Shown here piece by piece: positions 42,897 to 51,756 of a stretch of 64,000 nt of DNA. The translations under genes were made by a program, and so were the position numbers. The notes beneath the pieces were generated by a model. It made no database searches and had not been told where the DNA came from. It was given only the letters and a program-made list of their open reading frames with translations. The stretch's first letter is position 1, and each line of letters starts with the position of its first letter. This DNA is from Blastococcus sp. TBT05-19 (GTDB lineage Bacteria; Actinomycetota; Actinomycetes; Mycobacteriales; Geodermatophilaceae): positions 62,001 to 126,000 of the forward strand of contig NZ_QOHI01000006.1 in the NCBI RefSeq assembly GCF_003319095.1. Reading direction: 5' to 3'.

Positions 42897-45800
42897 TCAC
42901 CAGGTGTCGACGTGCGGGCGCACCCGCCCCGGCGGCCGGGGGTTGTCCGCGACTTCGCGGGTGAGCGTGCTGATCCAGCGGCGGGTGTCGACCGGGTCGA
43001 TCACGTCGTCGATCTCCCAGTGCGCGGCCACGTTCAGCCCCCGCCCGTTCTCGTACGCGTAGGCGACGGCGGCGTCGAAGGTCGCGGCCCGCTCGGCGTC
43101 GTCCTCGATGGCCGCGAGCTCGCGGCGCATGCCGAGGCGCACCGCACCCTCCAGGCCCATCGGGCCGAACTCGCTGGTCGGCCAGCCGACGGTGAACCGC
43201 GGCACCTTGGTGCTGCCGCCGGCCATCGCCTGCGCCCCGAGCCCGTAGGCCTTGCGGACGACGACCGTGCCGATCGGCACCGAGAGGTTCGCGCCGATCA
43301 CGAACAGCCGGGAGAAGTGGCGGACGGTCGCCGTCTTCTCCGACTCGACCCCGACCATGAAGCCTGGGGTGTCGCAGAGCGAGACGACCGGCAGCCCGTG
43401 GGCGTCGCAGAGCTGGAGGAAGCGGGCCGCCTTGTCCGCGGCGTCGGAGTCGATGGCGCCGCCGAGGTGGGTCGGCACGTTGGCGATCACGCCGACCGGT
43501 GCGCCCTCGACCCGTGCCAGGGCGGTGATCATGCCGGCGCCCCAGCCGTCGCGGAGCTCGAGCACGCTGTCCTCGTCGGCGAGGGCGTGCAGCACCGCGC
43601 GCATGTCGTAGACGCGCTTGCGGTTCTCCGGGACGAGGTGCCGCAGCGCCCGCTGGTCGGGTGCGGTCCACCTCTGCACCGGGCCCTGGAAGTAGGAGAG
43701 GTACTTCCTGGCCGCGGCGACGGCGGCCGCGTCGTCGGCCACCCGGAGATCGACGACGCCGTTGGCGTGCTGCACGTCGATCGGGCCGATCTCCTCCGGC
43801 GCGACGACGCCGAGCCCGCCGCCCTCGATCATCGCCGGGCCGCCCATGCCGATGTTGGCGTCCTCGGTGGCGATGACGACGTCGCAGGTGCCGAGCAGCG
43901 CGGCGTTGCCGGCGAAGCAGCGGCCGCTGGCGATGCCCACGGTCGGCACCAGCCCGGAGAGCCGGCCGAACAGCGTGAACGCCGCGGTGTCGAGCGCGGA
44001 GACGACCGGGTGGTCGACGTCACCGGGTCGCCCTCCCCCGCCCTCGGCGAAGAGGACGACGGGCAGCCGGCGCTTCTCGGCCAGCTCGAACAGCCGGTCC
44101 TTCTTGAGGTGGCCGCGCATGCCCTGGGTGCCGGCGAGCACCGTGTAGTCGTAGGAGACGACGACGCTCGCGCCACCGCTGATGTCGGCCAGCCCACCGA
44201 TGACGCCGTCGGCCGGGGTCTTCTGCTGAAGCTCCTCCCGGCTGCGGCGGCGTTCCTGGGCGGCGAAGACCAGCGGCCCGTACTCCAGGAAGCTGCCCTC
44301 GTCGACGAGGTCGGCGAGGTTCTCCCGCGCGGTGCGCCGGCCCTGCGCGTGCCGCTTGGCGACGGCCTCGGGGCGGTGCTCGTCCAGGCCGAGCTCGTGC
44401 CGGCGGCGCACCTCGGCGAGGTCGGGCCGGTCGGCGTCGAGGTCGAGGTCGCCGGCGTCCTGCTGCTCCCCGGCATCGTCGTGCTGGACCTCGGCCAGCA
44501 GCTGGCCCTGACGGACGGTGTCGCCGACCCGCACCGCCACCCGCAGCACGGTGCCGCCGGCGGGGAGGGCGACGACGTGCTCCATCTTCATCGCCTCGAG
44601 CACCACCACCGCTCCCCCGGGCTCGACCGCGGTGCCGGGCGTCGCCTCGACGGCGACGACGGTGCCCGGGACGGGTGCGCGGAGCCCCTCGCCGTCCTGC
44701 CCGGGCTCCACGGAGTCGGCCAGCTCGGCGAGGTGGTCGTCGACGAACGTGGTGGTGGCGTGCGATGCCTCCGGGTGCGCCAGCAGCGCGCGGAGGAACC
44801 CGGTGTTCGTGGCGACGCCGCCCACCTGCACCTCGCCGAGCGCCCGGTGCAGGTGCCTGAACGCGGCGGCGAGCCCGCCGTGCCGCTCGTGGACGACGAC
44901 CTTCGCCAGCAGCGGGTCGTAGCGCGGGCTCTGCTCGGCGCCGGTGCGAGCGGCGGTGTCGACCCGCACGCCCGGTCCGCCGGGGAACGCGAGAGCGGTG
45001 AGGGTCCCGGCGCCCGGGACGACGCCGTCGACGGTGATTGTCTCGGCGTTCACGCGCGCCTGGACGGCGACGCCGACCGGCTGGCTCGCGATGGCCAGGT
45101 CGGCCAGTGTCGCGCCGGCCGCGACGCGCAGCTGCAGCCGCACCAGGTCCAGGCCGAGCACCTCCTCGGTGACCGTGTGCTCGACCTGCAGCCGCGGGTT
45201 GCACTCCAGGAACACGAACTGCCCGTCCTGGACGAGGAACTCCACCGTGGCCAGCCCGCGGAGCCCGACGTGCTCGGCCAGCGCCTTCCCCGCGGCGTGC
45301 AGCCGGGTGCGGACGTCGTCGGGCAGGTTCGGCGCCGGCGCGATCTCGACGACCTTCTGCCGGTTCCGCTGCAGCGAGCAGTCCCGGTCCCCGAGGACGA
45401 CGACCTCGCCCCGGACGTCGGCGAGGACCTGCACCTCGATGTGCCGGGCGTGCTCGACGAGCTGCTCGGCCAGCAGGCCGGCGGTGCCGAAGGCGACCTG
45501 GGCCTCCTTGCCGACCGCCTCGACGGCGGCGGCGACGTCGTCGCCCCGGCGGAGGATCCGGGTGGCCCGCCCTCCCCCGCCGAACCGGGCCTTGAGCATC
45601 ACCGCGCCGACGTCGTCGAGGAGTGCGGCGATCCCGTCGCCGTCGGCGGCGCGGAGCACCGGGACACCGGCGGCCTCCGCGGCCTGCCGGGCGAGCGCCT
45701 TGTCCCCGAGCGTCCGCAGGACGGCCGCGCCCGGGCCGACGACGGGGACCGGACAGGCGTCGGGCAGCGCCGGGCTCTCGGAGAGGAACCCGTAGCCGGG

Positions 45801-46031
45801 GTGGACGAGGTCGCAGGTCGTCGCGACGGCGGCCCGCGCGATCGCCGCGGCGTCCAGGTAGGCGGCGGGGCCGCTGCCGGGGAGGACGTGGGTCTCGTCG
45901 GCGGCGGCGAGGTGCGGGGCGTCCGGCTCGTCGGCGGCCGTGACGGCGACGGAGGTCAGGCCTTCGGCGGCCGCGGCGCGGGCGAGGCGGACGGCGATCT
46001 CGCCGCGATTGGCGATCAGCAGGCGAGCCAC
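42897..46031 (-). CDS. Single-chain acyl-CoA carboxylase (biotin carboxylase + BCCP + carboxyltransferase)
   Basis: A 1044-residue protein that joins all parts of an acyl-CoA carboxylase. Biotin carboxylase: residues 1-440, with LLIANRGEIAVRLARA, HPGYGFLSES and CNPRLQVEHTVTEE. Biotinyl domain: around 445-515, with the biotin lysine K482 in EAMKMEH. Carboxyltransferase: 550-1044, with GGLADISGGASVVVSYDYT and DTPGFMVGVESEKT. This is like the long single-chain carboxylases of mycobacteria (LCC type) rather than the usual AccA/AccD pair. It would carboxylate acyl-CoA using ATP and bicarbonate; chain-length preference is unknown. GTG 46031 gives the standard N-terminus; GTG 46058 is possible. Confidence 0.92.
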   Translation of the reverse strand: MARLLIANRGEIAVRLARAAAAEGLTSVAVTAADEPDAPHLAAADETHVLPGSGPAAYLDAAAIARAAVATTCDLVHPGYGFLSESPALPDACPVPVVGPGAAVLRTLGDKALARQAAEAAGVPVLRAADGDGIAALLDDVGAVMLKARFGGGGRATRILRRGDDVAAAVEAVGKEAQVAFGTAGLLAEQLVEHARHIEVQVLADVRGEVVVLGDRDCSLQRNRQKVVEIAPAPNLPDDVRTRLHAAGKALAEHVGLRGLATVEFLVQDGQFVFLECNPRLQVEHTVTEEVLGLDLVRLQLRVAAGATLADLAIASQPVGVAVQARVNAETITVDGVVPGAGTLTALAFPGGPGVRVDTAARTGAEQSPRYDPLLAKVVVHERHGGLAAAFRHLHRALGEVQVGGVATNTGFLRALLAHPEASHATTTFVDDHLAELADSVEPGQDGEGLRAPVPGTVVAVEATPGTAVEPGGAVVVLEAMKMEHVVALPAGGTVLRVAVRVGDTVRQGQLLAEVQHDDAGEQQDAGDLDLDADRPDLAEVRRRHELGLDEHRPEAVAKRHAQGRRTARENLADLVDEGSFLEYGPLVFAAQERRRSREELQQKTPADGVIGGLADISGGASVVVSYDYTVLAGTQGMRGHLKKDRLFELAEKRRLPVVLFAEGGGGRPGDVDHPVVSALDTAAFTLFGRLSGLVPTVGIASGRCFAGNAALLGTCDVVIATEDANIGMGGPAMIEGGGLGVVAPEEIGPIDVQHANGVVDLRVADDAAAVAAARKYLSYFQGPVQRWTAPDQRALRHLVPENRKRVYDMRAVLHALADEDSVLELRDGWGAGMITALARVEGAPVGVIANVPTHLGGAIDSDAADKAARFLQLCDAHGLPVVSLCDTPGFMVGVESEKTATVRHFSRLFVIGANLSVPIGTVVVRKAYGLGAQAMAGGSTKVPRFTVGWPTSEFGPMGLEGAVRLGMRRELAAIEDDAERAATFDAAVAYAYENGRGLNVAAHWEIDDVIDPVDTRRWISTLTREVADNPRPPGRVRPHVDTW

Positions 46032-46084
46032 CCGCCGATGCTCGCACGCTGCCCGCACGGGCTGTGGCGGCGGTCACCAGGCCG

Positions 46085-46090
46085 TACCGT
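46085..46090 (+). promoter_or_regulatory. Leaderless -10 box (TACCGT) for the SMP-30 gene
   Basis: TACCGT ends six bases before the ATG at 46097 and no ribosome site is present. This fits a leaderless transcript. Confidence 0.5.
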
Positions 46091-46096
46091 CCGGCC

Positions 46097-46996
46097 ATGG
46101 GTGATCGACAGTTCCGGACCGTGCTCGAGGGTGGCTCCTACTTCGAGGGGCCGCGGTGGCACGACGGCGCGTGGTGGGCGTCGGACTTCTACCGGCGCAC
46201 CGTCAGCCGGGTGCGGCCCGAGGGCGGCGAGGACGTCGTCCTCGAGGTGGAGAACCAACCGTCCGGGCTCGGCTGGCTGCCCGACGGCTCGCTGCTCGTC
46301 GTCTCCATGAAGGACCACCGCCTGCTGCGGGTGTCCGACGGCGACGTGACCACGCACGCCGACCTGTCCGACGTCTGCGGCGGACACCTGAACGACATGG
46401 TCGTGGACGCGTCGGGCCGGGCGTTCGTGGGTGACTTCGGCTTCGACCTGATGGGCGGCGGGGCGCCGGCCGAGGCATCGGTGAAGCGGGTCGACCCCGA
46501 CGGCACGGTCACCGTGGCCGCCGAAGGCCTGAAGTTCCCGAACGGCTCGGTCATCACGCCCGACGGCGGCACGCTGATCGTCGGCGAGACGTGGGGCAAC
46601 CGGTTCACCGCGTTCGACATCGCCGCCGACGGCTCGCTGACCAACCGGCGGGTGTGGGCCGAGCTCGGCCCGGAGCCGGTGGGCGGGTCGGTCGAGGAGC
46701 TCATCGGTCAGGTCGTCGTCGCACCCGACGGCTGCACCCTGGACGCCGAGGGGCACGTCTGGGTGGCCGACGGGCTGAACTCACGGGTGCTGCGCGTGGC
46801 CCAGGGCGGGTCGATCGTCGACGAGATCGCCGCGCCCGACGGCATGGGCGTCTTCGCCTGCGCACTCGGTGGGGACGACGGCCGGACGCTGCTGCTGTGC
46901 TGCGCGCCGGACTTCTACGAGCACACGCGGGCGCCGGTGCGCGAGGCGGTGCTGGTGTCCACCGAGGTCGACGTCCCGCACGCCGGTCTGCCGTGA
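46097..46996 (+). CDS. SMP-30/gluconolactonase family protein
   Basis: A 299-residue six-bladed beta-propeller. Seen features are EGGSYFEGPRWHDGAWWASD at the start (metal-binding Glu), LNDMVVDASGRAFVGDFGF (Asn/Asp), FPNGSVITPDGGTLIVGETW and VWVADGLNSRVLRV. These give the usual metal site of lactonases that open sugar lactones. The start is fixed by the family N-terminus. It is divergent from the acyl-CoA carboxylase and ends 20 bp before a strong terminator. Confidence 0.9.
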   Translation: MGDRQFRTVLEGGSYFEGPRWHDGAWWASDFYRRTVSRVRPEGGEDVVLEVENQPSGLGWLPDGSLLVVSMKDHRLLRVSDGDVTTHADLSDVCGGHLNDMVVDASGRAFVGDFGFDLMGGGAPAEASVKRVDPDGTVTVAAEGLKFPNGSVITPDGGTLIVGETWGNRFTAFDIAADGSLTNRRVWAELGPEPVGGSVEELIGQVVVAPDGCTLDAEGHVWVADGLNSRVLRVAQGGSIVDEIAAPDGMGVFACALGGDDGRTLLLCCAPDFYEHTRAPVREAVLVSTEVDVPHAGLP

Positions 46997-47015
46997 CCGG
47001 CTGAGCCGGCAACGC

Positions 47016-47055
47016 ACGGAGGGCCCGACCGGATGCGTCCGGTCGGGCCCTCCGT
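47016..47055. terminator. Perfect 17-bp hairpin between convergent genes
   Basis: The arms 47016-47032 and 47039-47055 are exactly complementary (core GGAGGGCCCGACCGG) around a six-base loop. It lies 20 bases after one stop and 7 before the next on the other strand. Confidence 0.85.
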
Positions 47056-47061
47056 CGTCGG

Positions 47062-47598
47062 TCAGGGGCAGGCTTCCTCGCGCTTGACGACGCCGAAGTC
47101 GATGGCGCCCTCGACGTCGCCGGTGACCCGCTGACCCGGCGGGACGTTCTGGTCGCAGACGATCCAGTTCGAGTCCAGCACCTGGTTCCGGCTGCCCAGC
47201 AGGTCGTGCGAGACGCTGAGCCACACGTTGTGCGTCTGCACCGTGTTCTGCGCGGTCTGCAGGTCCGTGCCGACGAGGTCCGGCATGACGAAGTCGACGA
47301 CCGGAGCGGCCGACGTCGGCGCCGGCGTGGGCGTGACCGGCGGTGCGACGGGCTGCGGTGCCGGCGTGGTCGGAGCCGTGGTCGTCGTCGGCGCGGCGGC
47401 CGACGTGCTGGTCGCGGCGGCCTCGGCCGGCTTCTCGTCGGCGCTGCCCGCCGCGTTCCCGATCGCGCCCAGGACGACCACTCCGGCGACGACGGCGAAC
47501 CACGGTCGCTTGTAGAACGGCTTCTTCTCCGGGAGCCCCGGCTTCGTGAACTCGACGAACGGCCCCTGCGACGGCGTCCAGGGAGGTGGCTGAGTCAT
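47062..47598 (-). CDS. Membrane-anchored PASTA-domain protein
   Basis: A 178-residue protein. A Pro-rich cytoplasmic start (MTQPPPWTPSQGPF) leads to one membrane segment (FAVVAGVVVLGAIGNAAG). A Thr/Pro/Ala linker is followed by a PASTA-like domain (VMPDLVGTDLQTAQNTVQ, VPPGQRVTGDVEGAIDFGV). PASTA domains in kinases and penicillin-binding proteins sense muropeptides. Here there is no enzyme domain. ATG at 47598 is preceded by GGGGAT. It may bind peptidoglycan in the wall zone. Confidence 0.82.
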   Translation of the reverse strand: MTQPPPWTPSQGPFVEFTKPGLPEKKPFYKRPWFAVVAGVVVLGAIGNAAGSADEKPAEAAATSTSAAAPTTTTAPTTPAPQPVAPPVTPTPAPTSAAPVVDFVMPDLVGTDLQTAQNTVQTHNVWLSVSHDLLGSRNQVLDSNWIVCDQNVPPGQRVTGDVEGAIDFGVVKREEACP

Positions 47599-47765
47599 GG
47601 TGATCCCCGTGTGCGTGTGCATGCTCCTGCCCGGACGGTTGTCCCGGGCAACCACCGGAATCTGACACGGGGCAGCGCGCGATCGACGGAGGACGGCGCG
47701 GCGCCGTCCCCACGAGCACCAGGAGTGCCGCTGCTCCCAGCGCCCCCAGGCCGCGGGCGCCGTCC

Positions 47766-48329
47766 CTACGCGGCCTGCGGACGGCGAGGCGCGGGCACGA
47801 CCGTGCCGAGCGCGTCCTGGAGCCGGCGCATGCCGAGCATGGTGCGGGTCTTCACCGTGCCCAGCGGCGTCTCGGTGCGCTCGGCGATCTCCCGCTGCGT
47901 GTAACCGCCCCAGTAGGCGAGCACGAGCGCCTCGCGCTGCGCCGCCGGAAGCGTCGCCAGCGCAGCGCGCATCCGGGCGTCGGCGATGCGGCCGACCACC
48001 ACGTCGACGACGTCGGGCGGCGACACCTGGGCGGTGGTGTCGGCGAAGTCGTCGGAGCGCCGGCGCAGCGCCACCTCGCGCCGCAGCGCGTCCACTGCCT
48101 TGTGGTGCACGATCGACAGGAACCAGGAGGCGAAGGCGGCGCGGTCGGCGTCGAAGGCCGCCGGGTTGCGCCAGTACGCCAGGAAGGCCTCCTGGACCAC
48201 GTCCTCGGCCATGCGGTCGCACCCCACGATCCGCCGGGCGACGTGCAGTGCGCGGGCCGTGTGGTCGGCCACCCTGTCGGCGAGGAAGGTCTCGGCCGCC
48301 GTGCTGGACCGGTCCTTGGTGTGGATCAC
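47766..48329 (-). CDS. ECF-type RNA polymerase sigma factor
   Basis: A 187-residue sigma-70 group protein. Region 2: AEDVVQEAFLAYWRNPAAF and ASWFLSIVHHKAVDALRRE. Region 4: LPAAQREALVLAYWGGYTQREIAERTETPLGTVKTR. It has no C-terminal extension, as in typical ECF factors. No anti-sigma gene with a zinc motif lies beside it, which is odd for this group. GTG 48329 is the chosen start; a TTG about 45 bases upstream is also possible. Its regulon is not known. Confidence 0.9.
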   Translation of the reverse strand: MIHTKDRSSTAAETFLADRVADHTARALHVARRIVGCDRMAEDVVQEAFLAYWRNPAAFDADRAAFASWFLSIVHHKAVDALRREVALRRRSDDFADTTAQVSPPDVVDVVVGRIADARMRAALATLPAAQREALVLAYWGGYTQREIAERTETPLGTVKTRTMLGMRRLQDALGTVVPAPRRPQAA

Positions 48330-48489
48330 ACGAGCTAGGTGGGGCGCGATCGAGTTGTGCAAACCGAAAGAGACCGGATCGAGATCCGGGCGGACCTGAT
48401 CCGCCCACCCGGGTGACCGGAACGACGGCCGGCTCCACGCCGGGTCGCCGTACGATGACGGTTCGACGCCGACCGGAGGAGCACCCCTC

Positions 48490-49602
48490 ATGGCCTCCGT
48501 CCCGCCGGACCGCCGGTCCACCCGGCGGTTCCGCCGCCCGACGGCCGCCCCGCCGCCGGCTCCTCCGTCCGGCCGTCCCGCCCACTCCCCGCAGGACCAG
48601 CCCTCACCCGGCCCCCGCTTCGACCGGCCGCCACCGGCCGGCAACGACTGGTACCCACCTCCGGAGCCCGCTCCGCCGCGCGAGGAACCGCGACGTCCGC
48701 GGTCGGGCGACCGTCGTCGGCCGCACGACCGGGACGTCCGGCGCCCGGTCCCGCCCGCACCCCTGCGCGGCCGACGACGCGGCCGGGCCCGCCGCCCCCG
48801 CCGGCTGCTCGCCCGCATCGCCCGGGTGCTGGCCGTCCTCGTCGTCGTCCAGGCGCTGCTCCTGCTCTCCCTGCGGTGGGTCGATCCGCCGACGACCGCC
48901 TTCATGGCGGCCAACCCCGACGGGTCGATCCAGCAGTCGGTGCCGGTCGAGCACGTGTCCCGGACCTTCCTCGCGGCGGTGATCGCGCACGAGGACGCCG
49001 CGCTCCCCTACCGCGCCGGGGCCTTCAACTGGACCGTGCTGTGGAGTCGGGCGTGGTCCCACCTCTCCGGCGAGGAGGACCCTTCGGGTTCCACGATCCC
49101 GCAGCAGGTGGCCAAGAACCTGTTCCTCAACCAGGAGTTGAGCGCCGGGCGCAAGGCGGTCGAGGCGGCACTGGCCGTCGAGCTCGCCTTCGTGCTCGAC
49201 GACCGCCGGATGCTCGAGCTCTACGTGAACTACGCGCAGTTCGGTCCCACGATCTACGGCGTCTGCGCCGCCGGCTGGTACTACTTCGACTCCCCGCCGG
49301 AGTCGCTGTCGCCTGCGGAGTCGGTGCAGCTGGTCGGCCTGCTGCCCTCGCCCGGGCACGTCCGCCGCGCACCGGGCGGTGGGATGGACTTCCAGGTCGA
49401 GGACGGTCTGGGCTGGCTGTCCCGCTCGCACGTGATCAACGCCCAGAACCGGGTGCCCCGGCACCTCGACGCCCTGGGCTTCACGCCCGTCGAGGACGCC
49501 GGGGTCGAGGGGCTCGCCTCCGAGCAGGAGCCGTCGGACGACGACTGCAGCGAACCGCCGCAGGAGGTCACCGACCTCATCGCCGCCGAGGGCACCGGCT
49601 GA
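48490..49602 (+). CDS. Monofunctional peptidoglycan glycosyltransferase (GT51, MtgA-like)
   Basis: A 370-residue protein. Residues 1-105 are Pro/Arg-rich and probably disordered, then comes one membrane segment (IARVLAVLVVVQALLLLSL). The GT51 domain follows with AVIAHEDAALPYRAGAFNW (catalytic Glu region), GSTIPQQVAKNLFLN and MLELYVNYAQFGPTIYGV. There is no transpeptidase domain, so it would polymerise glycan strands only. GGAGGAG precedes the ATG, and a TACGAT box (48451-48456) may be its -10. The long basic N-terminus is unusual for MtgA. Confidence 0.9.
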   Translation: MASVPPDRRSTRRFRRPTAAPPPAPPSGRPAHSPQDQPSPGPRFDRPPPAGNDWYPPPEPAPPREEPRRPRSGDRRRPHDRDVRRPVPPAPLRGRRRGRARRPRRLLARIARVLAVLVVVQALLLLSLRWVDPPTTAFMAANPDGSIQQSVPVEHVSRTFLAAVIAHEDAALPYRAGAFNWTVLWSRAWSHLSGEEDPSGSTIPQQVAKNLFLNQELSAGRKAVEAALAVELAFVLDDRRMLELYVNYAQFGPTIYGVCAAGWYYFDSPPESLSPAESVQLVGLLPSPGHVRRAPGGGMDFQVEDGLGWLSRSHVINAQNRVPRHLDALGFTPVEDAGVEGLASEQEPSDDDCSEPPQEVTDLIAAEGTG

Positions 49603-49606
49603 CGGG

Positions 49607-50665
49607 TCAGCGGGAGCGCAGGGTCCGGCCGGTCGGTGCGCCGTCGGCGCCGTCCTCGAAGAGCTGCGCCCGGTTCCGGCCGAGGATCTTCGCGTCGTAG
49701 AGGGCGCGGTCGGCGCTGCGCATCAGCTGCGAGGCGCTGTCGCCGGGCCGGTACTCGGCCACGCCGCAGGAGAGCGGGACGTCGGGGTGCAGCGCGCACA
49801 CCCGCCGCACCAGGGCGAGGGCGTCGCCGCCGCGCATGCCGGGGATGAGCAGGGAGAACTCGTCGCCGCCGTGGCGGGCGAGGACCGCGATGCCCGGCAG
49901 CTCCCGGTGCCAGACGTCGGCGACCCGGCGCAGCACCCGGTCGCCCTCCTCGTGGCCGTGGGTGTCGTTGACCGACTTGAAGTGGTCGACGTCGAGGAGC
50001 ACCGCCGACAGGGGCACGCGCGTGCGGGTCGCGTCGGCCAGCAACTCGTCGAGGGCCTGGTCGAAGCCACGCCGGTTGGTCAGCCCGGTGAGCGGGTCGA
50101 GGCTGGCGCTGGAGGCCAGGACGACGAGGCGGCGGATCACGATGCCGATCCCGATGAGGACCAGGTCCAGCCCCACGGTGGCGCCGATCGGGACGCCGTC
50201 GGAGAGCAGCAGGGCCGCCGTGATGCCGAGGACGGCGACCGCGAGGTGCGCGAGCGCCTGCGGGCCGTTGAAGAAGAAGTGCGCGTCGACGACGACGAAC
50301 GCGATCAGCACCGCGGCGGCGAAGGAGGTGAGCGGATCGGGGGCGATCCCGACCCCGGTGACGATCAGGACGGTCGCCGCGCCGACCGCGACGTGGAACC
50401 AGCCGCGCGGCCAACGCGCACCCCACAGCCCGACGACGGCGCCCGTGACCAGCGCGGTCGACGCCATGCCGACGAGCAGGGTCTTCTCCGTGCCGGGCGG
50501 AACGTTCGACACGATGAACAGCGCCGCGGTCCCGCCGAACGCGAAGAAGGTGGCCAGCGTGCGCGCCATGACGCGCGTCGTCGCCACCTCGGGCGCTGCG
50601 GACCGGCTCACCTGTAGTACGTCGGCCTTCCGGGCCCACGACTTGACCGCCTGCACCGCTCGCAC
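49607..50665 (-). CDS. Membrane GGDEF diguanylate cyclase
   Basis: A 352-residue protein. About six hydrophobic segments lie in residues 30-180 (ATFFAFGGTAALFIVSNV, ALVTGAVVGLWGARWP, and others). The GGDEF domain covers 190-340, with DPLTGLTNRRGFDQAL, LLDVDHFKSVNDTHGHEEGD and the intact active-site motif RHGGDEFSLL. It should make c-di-GMP. No clear RxxD inhibitory site was noticed. GTG at 50665 is the first start; ATG 50571 is an alternative. A 12-bp palindrome lies just upstream. Confidence 0.9.
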   Translation of the reverse strand: MRAVQAVKSWARKADVLQVSRSAAPEVATTRVMARTLATFFAFGGTAALFIVSNVPPGTEKTLLVGMASTALVTGAVVGLWGARWPRGWFHVAVGAATVLIVTGVGIAPDPLTSFAAAVLIAFVVVDAHFFFNGPQALAHLAVAVLGITAALLLSDGVPIGATVGLDLVLIGIGIVIRRLVVLASSASLDPLTGLTNRRGFDQALDELLADATRTRVPLSAVLLDVDHFKSVNDTHGHEEGDRVLRRVADVWHRELPGIAVLARHGGDEFSLLIPGMRGGDALALVRRVCALHPDVPLSCGVAEYRPGDSASQLMRSADRALYDAKILGRNRAQLFEDGADGAPTGRTLRSR

Positions 50666-50676
50666 CGGGGTGCACT

Positions 50677-50688
50677 ACCCACGTGGGT
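50677..50688. promoter_or_regulatory. Perfect 12-bp palindrome upstream of the GGDEF gene
   Basis: ACCCACGTGGGT lies 11 bases before the GTG of the leftward GGDEF gene. It may be a repressor site for that gene. A TAGTGC hexamer beside it could be the -10 of a leaderless transcript. Confidence 0.35.
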
Positions 50689-50695
50689 GAGGTTC

Positions 50696-51718
50696 TCAGC
50701 CTGCCGGGCGCCAGCCGAGTGCCGGACCGAGGCGCGTGGCGATGTCGGTGAGGATCTGCACGTAGTCCTCGTGCTCGAAGCTGAACGGCAGCGCGAAGAC
50801 CACCTCGCGCACCTCCCGGAAGCCGGCGTGCGCGTAGAGCGCCTCGGCGATCTGCTCGGACGTGCCGAGCAGATCGGGGGCGAACAGCAGCCGGCCCGGC
50901 CCCTGCGGGGTACCGACGCGGCCCGCGCGGCTCTCGACGTAGGCGGCGTACTTCGCGCGCTGCTCGTCGGTGGCCGAGTCGGTGGGGATGACGACGAGGC
51001 CCTGCGAGACCCGTGCCGCCTCCCCCGCCGGGGACGCCTCGCGGAAGGCGCGGATCTGCGCGGCCTGGATCGCGGCGAAGTCGGTCGACTCCCCCTCGGC
51101 CTTGACCACGCTGCTGGTCAGGAAGTTCATGCCGTGCTCGCCGGCCCACTGCGCCGACCGCGTGCTGGCGCCGCCGTACCAGAGGCGGCGCTGCAGGCCG
51201 GGCGAGTGCGGCTCGACGCGGTCGGACCACTCCTCGATGCCCTGGCGTCCGCGGGCCGGGCCCGCCTGGTCGCCGCGGACGAACCGGATCAGCCGCTCGA
51301 CGCGCTCGTAGCTGAAGTCCTCGACGTCGGCGGTGTCCGGGTACAGCGACTGCTTGACGTCGTCCCAGCGCATCGGCGGGCCGACGCTGACGCCCGGGTT
51401 CAGCCGGCCGCCCGAAAGGAGGTCGACGGTGGCGAGGTCCTCGGCCAGCCGCAGCGGGTTCTCCCAGCCGAGCGGGATGACAGCGGTGCCGAGCTCGATG
51501 CGGCTCGTGCGCTGGGTGGCCGCGGCGAGGACGGCGATCGGCGAGGAGATGCCGAACTGCAGGTGGCGATGCCGCAGGTAGGCGCTGTCGAAGCCGAGCT
51601 CCTCGCCGAGGGCGATGACGTCGAGGGTGCTCTCGTGGCCGGCGCGCGGGTCGGCGGGGTCGAAGAGGCCGATGGTGAGGAAGCCGAGCTTCTCCAGCGG
51701 GGTTCCGGGGGCGGGCAT
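50696..51718 (-). CDS. Luciferase-like (LLM) flavin-dependent oxidoreductase
   Basis: A 340-residue TIM barrel. The start EKLGFLTIGLFDPADPRAGH and GEELGFDSAYLRHRHLQFG fit the bacterial luciferase/alkane monooxygenase-like group. Further marks are IELGTAVIPLGWENPLRLAE and LLSGGRLNPGVSVGPP. AAGGAG lies six bases before the ATG. It is a different subgroup from the LLM protein at 29.9 kb. The gene is followed by the GGDEF gene on the same strand, with a 30-bp gap. Confidence 0.88.
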   Translation of the reverse strand: MPAPGTPLEKLGFLTIGLFDPADPRAGHESTLDVIALGEELGFDSAYLRHRHLQFGISSPIAVLAAATQRTSRIELGTAVIPLGWENPLRLAEDLATVDLLSGGRLNPGVSVGPPMRWDDVKQSLYPDTADVEDFSYERVERLIRFVRGDQAGPARGRQGIEEWSDRVEPHSPGLQRRLWYGGASTRSAQWAGEHGMNFLTSSVVKAEGESTDFAAIQAAQIRAFREASPAGEAARVSQGLVVIPTDSATDEQRAKYAAYVESRAGRVGTPQGPGRLLFAPDLLGTSEQIAEALYAHAGFREVREVVFALPFSFEHEDYVQILTDIATRLGPALGWRPAG

Positions 51719-51756
51719 GCTCGGCTCCTTCGGGACGACGTCGTTCGTATGGTCGC

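Noticed and set aside
42912-46310. An 1132-codon open frame on the plus strand opposite the acyl-CoA carboxylase
   Set aside because: It is a mirror frame of strongly GC-biased codons with no domain motif; the opposite strand has all carboxylase signatures.
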